Assembly: GCA_017390825.1 (NCBI GenBank)
Contig: JAFPAK010000171.1
Span: forward strand, 1-5,289
Reading direction: 5' to 3'
Origin: Clostridia bacterium
Lineage (GTDB): Bacteria > Bacillota_A > Clostridia > Oscillospirales > Acutalibacteraceae
Length of the DNA stretch: 5,289 nucleotides
In this document: positions 1 to 5,289 of the stretch, in pieces
How the letters are laid out: each line of letters starts with the position of its first letter
Position numbering within the stretch: position 1 is the first letter of the stretch
Notes under the pieces: model-generated
The model's input: only the letters and a program-made list of their open reading frames with translations
The model's database searches: none
Told to the model about the DNA's origin: nothing
Position numbers and translations under genes: made by a program

Positions 1-47
1 ATTTCAAATTCATTTTTTCTTTGTGAATAAAAAGTAAACTATAAAGA

Positions 48-1214
48 TCATCTGAACAGATCCAGCGCTGTATTTAACTGTCTGTCATCATCACCTAAAA
101 AGTAAAAACGCTCTTTTTCTTCATCGGTAAGGACTACCTCGATATCGGGTTTGATACCCTCGCCGTGATAGCTTTCACCGTTTTTATCTATCACCAACTC
201 GGTGGTAAACTTTAAGGATGACCCATCGTATAAATAATATGTTGTTTGAACTATGCCCTTGCCATAGCTTTTTTCACCTACGAGCGTTGCGTCGCCGTAA
301 TCACGCATGTTTATCGCAAACATTTCTGCACAGGAAGCACTGTCAGAATCAATAAGAATTGCACAATCAATATCTGTACATGCATCATCGCTTGTACCTG
401 CAATGCGGATATTACCGTTTTTATCCTGATATCGGAGTGTTTCGCATTTCGGCAACAGAATATCAAGCATCTCAAGGCAGGTATCCACAAATCCACCGGG
501 ATTTTTACGAAGATCGATAACATATCCCTTGGGGGAGATCTCTCTTATTGCCTTTAATGCGGCATCAAACTGCTCCTTTGTAGTGTGATCAAACTCGGTG
601 ATCTTTATATAAGCAACACCGTCAATCATCTCGTATCTTACCGTGTCGCCGATGTAGTCAGTGGTTGTAACGGTATAAACAATACTTTCACCCTTTCGCT
701 CAACTTCTATCTCCACTGTTTGCGACTTGTTTGCAGTCAGCTCATCTACTGCGGTGTCAAGCGTTTCAGGAGTTACATTAATATCCTTGACACGCACAAG
801 CACATCTCCGATCGCAATTCCTGCTGATGCAGCCGCGCTGTTTTTATGAACATAGATAACGCACACTTTATTTGTCTCCGGCTCTGTCGCAAGTAAAACT
901 CCCAGTCCGAACATTTCACCGTTGTCGGTTTTACGCTTGCCGGTTGCCTCGTCAGCTGTAAGATACGTTGCATAATCATCATCAAGAGATGAGGTGATCC
1001 CTCGAAGCGCCCAATCATCGATATCTCCGGTATCCTCTTTGATATTAAAATAAGCGTTCTCCGCAATTTCACTTTCTGCTGCACAAACCTTTCGGATAAG
1101 CGGCAACTGCTCGTTTAATCTTGTTATATCAACACCGCAAAGACACAATATTCCGGAAGTAAGTACAACAGTAGATAATATAACGCACACAATAAATTTT
1201 ATTGCCCTTTTCAA
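48..1214 (-). CDS. S41 family C-terminal processing peptidase (CtpB/Prc type) with PDZ domain
   Basis: Membrane-anchored serine protease, 388 residues from the TTG at 1214. Residues about 5-27 form a hydrophobic signal anchor after KR, placing the catalytic part outside the membrane. A helical linker leads to a PDZ domain about 97-177 (FGLGVLLA, then NSAAASAGIAIGDVLVRVKD). The S41 core follows: LRKNPGG at 235-241, nucleophile region SASCAEMFA with S294, and GEKSYGKGIVQ with K319 and Q323. The S294-K319 spacing of 25 equals that of E. coli Prc and B. subtilis CtpB, so the Ser/Lys dyad is intact. The C-terminal GEGIKPDIEV motif (351-360) is typical; there is no peptidoglycan-binding domain. A longer frame opens at a TTG at 1238, but that codon lies in the preceding hairpin, while AAGGAG precedes TTG 1214. 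Placement after ftsEX and a cell-wall hydrolase suggests it processes or degrades envelope proteins; the substrate is unknown. Stop codon is TGA. Confidence 0.92.
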   Translation of the reverse strand: MKRAIKFIVCVILSTVVLTSGILCLCGVDITRLNEQLPLIRKVCAAESEIAENAYFNIKEDTGDIDDWALRGITSSLDDDYATYLTADEATGKRKTDNGEMFGLGVLLATEPETNKVCVIYVHKNSAAASAGIAIGDVLVRVKDINVTPETLDTAVDELTANKSQTVEIEVERKGESIVYTVTTTDYIGDTVRYEMIDGVAYIKITEFDHTTKEQFDAALKAIREISPKGYVIDLRKNPGGFVDTCLEMLDILLPKCETLRYQDKNGNIRIAGTSDDACTDIDCAILIDSDSASCAEMFAINMRDYGDATLVGEKSYGKGIVQTTYYLYDGSSLKFTTELVIDKNGESYHGEGIKPDIEVVLTDEEKERFYFLGDDDRQLNTALDLFR

Positions 1215-1223
1215 AAAGCATCT

Positions 1224-1229
1224 CTCCTT
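1224..1229 (-). promoter_or_regulatory. Ribosome binding site that fixes the S41 peptidase start
   Basis: A near-consensus AAGGAG on the minus strand, 9 bases upstream of the TTG at 1214. It lies downstream of the other possible TTG (1238), so that longer start is not the one it serves. An out-of-frame ATG at 1221 is only 2 bases from the motif and opens just a 30-codon frame. Confidence 0.7.
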
Positions 1230-1237
1230 AATACGCA

Positions 1238-1266
1238 AAAGGACGGTAATGATTTTACCGTCCTTT
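1238..1266 (-). terminator. Perfect 12-bp hairpin between the M23 and S41 genes (terminator or attenuator)
   Basis: Read on the minus strand, AAAGGACGGTAA (1266-1255) pairs without mismatch with TTACCGTCCTTT (1249-1238) around a 5-base loop, followed by TGCGTATT. It begins 9 bases after the M23 gene's stop codon and ends 8 bases before the AAGGAG of the S41 gene. The GGACGG core makes the stem stable, but the T-run is only four bases (TTTT then G), so termination is probably partial. It could alternatively act as an mRNA-stabilising or processing hairpin. Confidence 0.6.
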
Positions 1267-1275
1267 AAATAGAGT

Positions 1276-2463
1276 TTAGAAATAATTCATCGGATTTACA
1301 CGGGTACCGTTTACACGGACTTCAAAGTGCAGATGCGCACCGAATGACTGACCTGTGTTGCCGATATTTGCAATATGTGTACCCTGTGAAACTGTCTGAC
1401 CGGCAGAAACACAAACCGAGCTTGCATGAGCATAAAGCGTTGTATATCTATTTCCATTGAGAACACCGTGGTCAATTATAACATAGTTACCGTAGCCACC
1501 GTTGTTCCAGCCTGCGGCAATTACAGTACCGGCAGCAGCCGCATAGATTGGCTTGCCGTATGCACCGCCGTAGAAACAAATATCGGTGCCGCCGTGGGTA
1601 GTTCCCCATCGTGAGCCGAAATGGCTTGAAATATAACTTCCTGCCTGCACCGGCCATGCAAATATGCTTGTACCCTGTACTACTTCAAACTCAAGATTCT
1701 GATTTTGCTGGGCGCTCTTGCTGATGATCTCTTCCCATTCAGCCTCTGCCTTCTTTTTAGCAGCCGCTATTTCGGCAGACTCATCCTCAAGGTCGCTTTG
1801 CTCGCTTGAAATACTATTATATGTGCTTTTTGCCTTTGAATATTCTGTATCAAGCTCATTCTGCTTTGAAACAAGAGTCTGTTTAAGCTGATCAGCCTCT
1901 TTTTTAGAAGCCTCAAGACCTGCTTTCATTTCATTAATTTCGGCAATTTCAGCATTGATACTGTCCATCAACTCAGTATCGTGGTCAGTAACACCGCGCA
2001 TAAGCTCGGATTTTGCAAGGAAATCTGCAAAATCGTCAGCACCGAGAATAACCTCAAGCTCACTGCTGCTTCCTGCGATGTAAATAGCACGAAGTCTTGC
2101 TTTTAAAGTATCTTTTGCATCCTCGATCTCTGCTTCTTTTTCAGCAATGTCCGATTCATACTTGCTCATCTGTGCATTGATAGATGAAATCCTGCTGTTT
2201 ACTGCTGTGATCTGTGCCTCAAGATTTGCAACCTTTTCTCTTACCGCAGAAAGTACATCCTCAGCATCAGCCTTTTCATCCTCAAGTGCATCTATCTTTG
2301 ACTGGATCTCCTTCTGCTTCTTTTCATACTGCTCTATCTTACTTTTAAGCTCGCTTTCACTGTCTGCACTGGCAGAACTGTTAGGGATAGCCATAACAGA
2401 TGCAACTGTAAGACTCAAGCTTAATGTAAGTGTTATGATCTTTTTAATTATTTCAGAACGCAC
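1276..2463 (-). CDS. Secreted coiled-coil M23 metallopeptidase (EnvC-like murein hydrolase, probable FtsEX effector)
   Basis: Exported peptidoglycan endopeptidase of 395 residues. The N-terminus is a signal peptide: KK at 7-8, a hydrophobic stretch to about 26, and a likely cleavage after ASA at 31-33. Residues about 36-122 and 160-258 are long Glu/Lys/Ala-rich coiled coils. They are split by the hinge typical of PcsB/EnvC/CwlO-type proteins (LRAIYIAGSSSELEVILGA, then DFADFLAKSELMRGV, about 124-158). The C-terminal M23 (LytM) domain covers about 270-395. Zinc ligands are present at H290 and D294 (HGGTD) and H379 (HLHFEVR), with catalytic histidines H346 (LYAH) and H377. All are intact, so it should be an active enzyme, unlike E. 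coli EnvC whose LytM domain is degenerate. The start is GTG with a strong ribosome binding site, overlapping ftsX by 11 bases. Synteny and architecture point to activation by FtsEX; the exact bond cut cannot be told from sequence. Confidence 0.93.
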   Translation of the reverse strand: MRSEIIKKIITLTLSLSLTVASVMAIPNSSASADSESELKSKIEQYEKKQKEIQSKIDALEDEKADAEDVLSAVREKVANLEAQITAVNSRISSINAQMSKYESDIAEKEAEIEDAKDTLKARLRAIYIAGSSSELEVILGADDFADFLAKSELMRGVTDHDTELMDSINAEIAEINEMKAGLEASKKEADQLKQTLVSKQNELDTEYSKAKSTYNSISSEQSDLEDESAEIAAAKKKAEAEWEEIISKSAQQNQNLEFEVVQGTSIFAWPVQAGSYISSHFGSRWGTTHGGTDICFYGGAYGKPIYAAAAGTVIAAGWNNGGYGNYVIIDHGVLNGNRYTTLYAHASSVCVSAGQTVSQGTHIANIGNTGQSFGAHLHFEVRVNGTRVNPMNYF

Positions 2464-3376
2464 TTAATTCGCTTCCTTCCCTTTTAAGATATTTTCCAAT
2501 AGAAATGATACTACCTACACAGCCAGCCAGAATGCCGAGAGCGCAAAATGCACCGAACAGGTACAACGCAACATCGGTAAACGGGACTGCTTCGATACTC
2601 ATTATCTTTTCGATCTGACGCAAGGTCACACGGTATGCAAAATACAAAACACCGGTCGAGAGTATTGCGGAGATAAGACCGAATATCATACCCTCAATAA
2701 CAAACGGAAATCTTACGAAATTGTTGGTTGCGCCGACGGCTTTCATAATACTGATCTCCAGCTTGCGTGAGAACATTGTGATCTTGATAGTATTTGCGAT
2801 GATCACCATTGCCGTGATAAGAAGCAATGCGATTATCCAAAATCCCGCAATAGTCACCATCTTTCTGATACCAACTATCATCTCGGCAAGATCACCGGAA
2901 TGATTAATATGGTCAACATGCTCGATTGCGGATATTTCCTCTATCGTGTCATTGAACTGTGAAAGATCCTCAAACGATACCTGAATACCGTAGGGCAGGA
3001 ATGAGCCCTCCTCATCATCGAGCCATGTGAACAGATCGTTATACTGTTCACCCATATCCTCAATAAGGGACTGCATACCCTCTTCCTTGGATATGAATTT
3101 TGTTTCCTTTGAATTTACATTATCTACTGCGGATATCTTCTGATAAGCTATCTGCGCCTCATCCTCGGTAGTTGCATCCTCAAGATAAACGAGTGCAACA
3201 TTCTGGTCCTGAAGACTGCCAAGCGCCTTGTCTGCATTCACAGAAAGGAGTAATGCGGCACCCATAAGCACCATACAAGCAACCAAAACGCCGATAGAGG
3301 CTGCCGCCATAAGACGGTTTACCCATACATTCTTGAAGCCTTCCGCCGTAAGATATCGAACACTTGATAATTTCAT
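2453..3376 (-). CDS. ftsX: Cell-division permease-like protein FtsX
   Basis: Integral membrane partner of FtsE, 307 residues, typical of Firmicute FtsX. The layout is the family one: a short cytoplasmic N-terminus (SSVRYLTAEGFKNVWVNR), TM1 about 22-46, a large extracytoplasmic loop about 47-172, TM2 about 173-196, TM3 about 222-248 and TM4 about 268-293. The conserved FtsX signature around 196-232 is present (NTIKITMFSRKLEISIMKAV, then GATNNFVRFPFVIEGMIFGL). The extracytoplasmic loop is the part that, in studied FtsX proteins, contacts the coiled coil of a peptidoglycan hydrolase (EnvC, PcsB, CwlO). The hydrolase encoded directly downstream is the obvious partner. The ATG start has a good GAGGT ribosome binding site. 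The TGA stop lies inside the next gene, giving an 11-base overlap that suggests translational coupling. I see no truncation or frameshift. Confidence 0.95.
   Translation of the reverse strand: MKLSSVRYLTAEGFKNVWVNRLMAAASIGVLVACMVLMGAALLLSVNADKALGSLQDQNVALVYLEDATTEDEAQIAYQKISAVDNVNSKETKFISKEEGMQSLIEDMGEQYNDLFTWLDDEEGSFLPYGIQVSFEDLSQFNDTIEEISAIEHVDHINHSGDLAEMIVGIRKMVTIAGFWIIALLLITAMVIIANTIKITMFSRKLEISIMKAVGATNNFVRFPFVIEGMIFGLISAILSTGVLYFAYRVTLRQIEKIMSIEAVPFTDVALYLFGAFCALGILAGCVGSIISIGKYLKREGSELSAF
2472..2480 (-). promoter_or_regulatory. Ribosome binding site of the M23 peptidase gene
   Basis: GGAAGGAAG on the minus strand, 8 bases upstream of the GTG at 2463 and lying within the last codons of ftsX. 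It supports GTG as the true start although no ATG is nearby. Confidence 0.7.
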
Positions 3377-3384
3377 TATTTTCT

Positions 3385-3389
3385 ACCTC
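3385..3389 (-). promoter_or_regulatory. Ribosome binding site of ftsX
   Basis: GAGGT on the minus strand, with an 8-base spacer before the ATG at 3376. It sits entirely within the 16 bases between the ftsE stop and the ftsX start and supports the ftsX start. Confidence 0.7.
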
Positions 3390-3392
3390 ACT

Positions 3393-4088
3393 TTACGACG
3401 GGATCTCGCCCGAATTATCCGCAACTACGCTTCCGTGGTCTATCATAATAACACGGTGCTCAAACTCACGAACAAGATCGTGCTCATGAGTTACCATTAC
3501 AATGGTTGTGCCTCTGCGGTTTATTTCGGTAAGAAGTTCAACTATTTCGTGCGACATTTCAGGATCGACATTACCGGTAGGTTCATCTGCAATAATAAGC
3601 GAAGGATTGTTTACAAGCGCTCTTGCAAGGCCTACACGCTGCTGCTCACCGCCGGAAAGCTCCTTAGGGAAGCAACGAGCTTTTTCGCCGAGACCCACCA
3701 TAGAAAGTGCGTGTGCGACCTTGCGGCGTATCTCTCCGCTTGAAGCGCCAACGACACGAAGCGTGAATGCAACATTGTCAAATACATTCATATTGGGAAT
3801 AAGGCGGAAATCCTGAAAAACTATGCCCATAGTGCGGCGCATATGAGGAATATCTCTTTTACGGATATGCGTAAGATTGTAGCCGTTTACGATAATTTCA
3901 CCGGTATTCGGCTTTTCCTCACGCATAATAAGCTTGATAAAGGTCGATTTACCTGCACCGGACGAGCCGACAACAAAAACAAAATCTCCCTTGTGAATTT
4001 TTATGTTAACATCCTTTAAAGCATGTGTTCCGTTCTGATATGTCTTTGATACACCCTTGAATTCAATAAGCGGTTGACCGCTTTCCAT
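3393..4088 (-). CDS. ftsE: Cell-division ABC transporter ATP-binding protein FtsE
   Basis: Cytoplasmic ATPase of the FtsEX complex, 231 residues from the chosen start, close to the usual FtsE length of about 220-230. Visible motifs are Walker A GSSGAGKST (41-49), the Q-loop in FQDFRLIPNM (Q92; this FQDFRL context is characteristic of FtsE), ABC signature LSGGEQQRVGLARA (144-157), Walker B LIIADEPTG with catalytic E169, D-loop region GNVD, and switch histidine H201 in VTHEHD. All residues needed for ATP hydrolysis are present. The frame stays open upstream to a TTG at 4157, but that codon lies inside the preceding hairpin and has no ribosome binding site. I chose the ATG at 4088 because it gives the normal family N-terminus (LIEFKGVSKTY) and has GAGAAG 8 bases upstream. 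ftsX follows after 16 bases, so the two are co-transcribed. FtsE powers conformational signalling through FtsX to a periplasmic or cell-wall hydrolase rather than solute transport (family knowledge). Confidence 0.95.
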   Translation of the reverse strand: MESGQPLIEFKGVSKTYQNGTHALKDVNIKIHKGDFVFVVGSSGAGKSTFIKLIMREEKPNTGEIIVNGYNLTHIRKRDIPHMRRTMGIVFQDFRLIPNMNVFDNVAFTLRVVGASSGEIRRKVAHALSMVGLGEKARCFPKELSGGEQQRVGLARALVNNPSLIIADEPTGNVDPEMSHEIVELLTEINRRGTTIVMVTHEHDLVREFEHRVIMIDHGSVVADNSGEIPS

Positions 4089-4146
4089 TGCGGTTACTTC
4101 TCGTTTGATGACAAACACTTCCTTCTCTGTTAATTTTCTGCAATTA

Positions 4147-4194
4147 AAAACAGACAAAGCTATTGAGTTTTCAACTAATACACTTGTCTGTTTT
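4147..4194 (-). terminator. Extended hairpin, probable intrinsic terminator after the CdaR-like gene
   Basis: Read on the minus strand, AAAACAGACAA (4194-4184) pairs perfectly with TTGTCTGTTTT (4157-4147). Inside it, TATTAGTT (4180-4173) pairs with AACTCAATA (4169-4161) apart from one bulged C, closing a GAA loop. The whole is a nearly continuous stem of about 20 base pairs ending in TTTTTAATT. It starts 11 bases after the regulator's stop codon. Stem plus T-run fits Rho-independent termination; the stem is A/T-rich, so efficiency is uncertain. The flanking A-run and T-run also allow some function on the opposite strand. Confidence 0.6.
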
Positions 4195-4205
4195 CAAGTT
4201 ACATT

Positions 4206-5288
4206 TTAGAATTTTACAGGACTTGCGCTGAGGTACTTCTTAACCATAAGCGCAATCTTAAACACGATAGCATGCTCGAACTCACGAAGATCAAGACCTG
4301 TCAACTTCTTGATCTTCTCAAGACGGTACACCAATGTATTACGGTGTACGAACAACTTTCTTGAGGTTTCGGATACATTCAGATTGTTTTCAAAGAATTT
4401 CTGAATAGTAAACAGTGTTTCCTGATCAAGACTCTCAATAGAGCCAAGCTTGAATACCTCATGCAAGAATGTCTCACAAAGTGTTGTAGGAAGCTGATAA
4501 ATAAGTCTTGCAATACCGAGGTTCTCATAGCTGATGATAGTAGTTTCGGTATCGAATACCTTGCCTACTTCAAGAGCGATGCGTGCCTCCTTAAAGGATT
4601 TAGCCAATTCACGGATGCCCTCAACGATAGTGCCGATACCGACAACACAGTGAGTATAGAACTCGCTTGAAAGCGTATCAACAATAGATCTTGCAAGCTT
4701 TTCAAGGTCTTTGGTATCAATGCTCTTGCTTGTTTCCTTAACGATAGCGATCTCATTCTCATTGATATTGATAACAAAATCCTTCTGCTTTTCAGGGAAC
4801 AGATTTTGAACGACATCATAAACAGAAACATCATTCTTTGTAATTATCTTTATAAGAAGCACCACATGAGAAACCTCTACATTAAAACGCAGCTCTCTTG
4901 CTTTTATATAGATATCGCCCGGCAAAATATTATCAAGTATAATATTTTTAATAAAGTTTGCTCTGTCATACTTATCGTCAAAATACTGCTTTACATTTGA
5001 AAGCGATACAGCGGTAAGTGAAACATATTTTTCAGCATTTTCATCAGTACCCTCAACAAATGCGACATACTCAATATTTCCGGATGTTTCAAGCGGCAAA
5101 TATGTATAATTACCGTATTTGAATACTTCCTTTTCCGAAAGCTCCGAAAAACCGAACTGCACCTTTTCGCCTATGATACTTAAATCACTTGAAGCGCACA
5201 CGGTCATAGTTTCATCAACTACACCGACAGTTCTGTCAATAGCATCACGCATCTGATGGACAATACCTTGAAAAAGTCTGTTGGACAT
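4206..5288 (-). CDS. CdaR/PucR-family transcriptional regulator (sugar-diacid-regulator-like)
   Basis: Predicted cytoplasmic DNA-binding regulator of 360 residues. The C-terminus, about residues 290-350, matches the PucR-type helix-turn-helix: a helix ending in FFENNLNVSETSRKLFVHRN, then TLVYRLEKIKKLTGLDLR, the hallmark of CdaR/PucR proteins. Residues about 135-250 resemble the degenerate GGDEF-like middle domain of the family (VVGIGT, then ELAKSFKEARIALEVG at about 227-242). The N-terminus (LFQGIVHQMRDAIDR, then SSDLSIIGE) resembles a short diacid-recognition-like sensor region. No signal peptide or membrane segment is visible. The ATG at 5288 lies one base from the window edge, so its ribosome binding site and any earlier start cannot be seen; the N-terminus nevertheless looks family-typical. 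The stop is TAA at 4206-4208, followed by a terminator-like hairpin. The family is clear, but ligand and target genes cannot be read from the sequence. Known CdaR homologues respond to glucarate-type diacids, and that should not be transferred here. Confidence 0.9.
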   Translation of the reverse strand: MSNRLFQGIVHQMRDAIDRTVGVVDETMTVCASSDLSIIGEKVQFGFSELSEKEVFKYGNYTYLPLETSGNIEYVAFVEGTDENAEKYVSLTAVSLSNVKQYFDDKYDRANFIKNIILDNILPGDIYIKARELRFNVEVSHVVLLIKIITKNDVSVYDVVQNLFPEKQKDFVININENEIAIVKETSKSIDTKDLEKLARSIVDTLSSEFYTHCVVGIGTIVEGIRELAKSFKEARIALEVGKVFDTETTIISYENLGIARLIYQLPTTLCETFLHEVFKLGSIESLDQETLFTIQKFFENNLNVSETSRKLFVHRNTLVYRLEKIKKLTGLDLREFEHAIVFKIALMVKKYLSASPVKF

Positions 5289-5289
5289 A

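Noticed and set aside
1..13. Possible start of a further minus-strand gene (ATG at 13, reading M-N-L-K)
   Set aside because: Only four codons are inside the window and the upstream AAAGAAAAA is a poor ribosome binding site. Cannot be supported.
14..47. Weak inverted repeat after the S41 stop codon (ATTCA with TGAAT)
   Set aside because: A five-pair A/T-rich stem with an 11-base loop is too weak to call a terminator.
246..1084. Several 60-103 codon frames on both strands within the S41 gene
   Set aside because: They overlap the well-supported protease in other frames and show no recognisable motifs or domain architecture.
1192..1221. Out-of-frame ATG at 1221 just after the AAGGAG of the S41 gene
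   Set aside because: Only 2 bases from the ribosome binding site, and it opens just 30 codons before a stop; it most likely arises by chance.
2147..2467. 106-codon plus-strand frame rich in Ser, Ala, Ile and Phe opposite the hydrolase
   Set aside because: Its composition is what the reverse complement of a Glu/Lys/Ala-rich coiled coil and signal peptide would give. No independent evidence for a gene.
3228..3743. 171-codon open frame on the plus strand across ftsE and ftsX
   Set aside because: It lies antisense to two clearly conserved genes, and its translation looks low-complexity and matches no family I recognise. It is a shadow of the minus-strand coding frames.
4129..4157. Possible promoter for ftsE: TTGTCT, 17-base gap, ATTAAC on the minus strand
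   Set aside because: The -10 matches consensus at only three of six positions and the -35 lies in the hairpin arm. Too weak to annotate without start-site data.

Overview
This window is ordinary bacterial chromosome, fully coding on the minus strand, and most likely from a low-to-moderate GC anaerobic Firmicute of the Clostridia (Ruminococcus/Oscillospiraceae-like). The guess rests on A/T-rich intergenic sequence, strong GGAG/AAGG-type ribosome binding sites, GTG and TTG starts, and a gene order and protein architectures that recur in that group. It is an inference; no marker gene fixes the taxon.

In the direction of transcription (right to left), the window begins at 5288 with a CdaR/PucR-family transcriptional regulator (4206-5288). 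A long hairpin that looks like its intrinsic terminator follows (4147-4194). Next come ftsE (3393-4088, ABC ATPase), ftsX (2453-3376, permease-like membrane protein) and a secreted coiled-coil M23 metallopeptidase (1276-2463). The M23 gene overlaps the end of ftsX by 11 bases. A second strong hairpin (1238-1266) lies between the M23 gene and a membrane-anchored S41/CtpB-type serine peptidase with a PDZ domain (48-1214). The last 47 bases hold no assignable gene.

The four downstream genes form a cell-envelope remodelling module. By family knowledge, FtsE hydrolyses ATP in the cytoplasm. FtsX passes the conformational change across the membrane to a coiled-coil hydrolase. The M23 domain cuts peptidoglycan peptide bonds during division or elongation. 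The S41 protease acts on extracytoplasmic proteins and could process or turn over the hydrolase or a related substrate; that link is inferred from synteny only. Tight spacing from ftsE to the M23 gene indicates co-transcription. The hairpin before the S41 gene suggests partial termination, giving less protease mRNA than hydrolase mRNA. The upstream regulator is set apart by its own terminator-like hairpin and need not control the module.

I see no mobile element, CRISPR array, tRNA/rRNA, defence system or clearly novel system. The points worth a second look are start-site corrections (ftsE and the S41 gene), the two intergenic hairpins, and an EnvC-like FtsEX partner that keeps every catalytic M23 residue.
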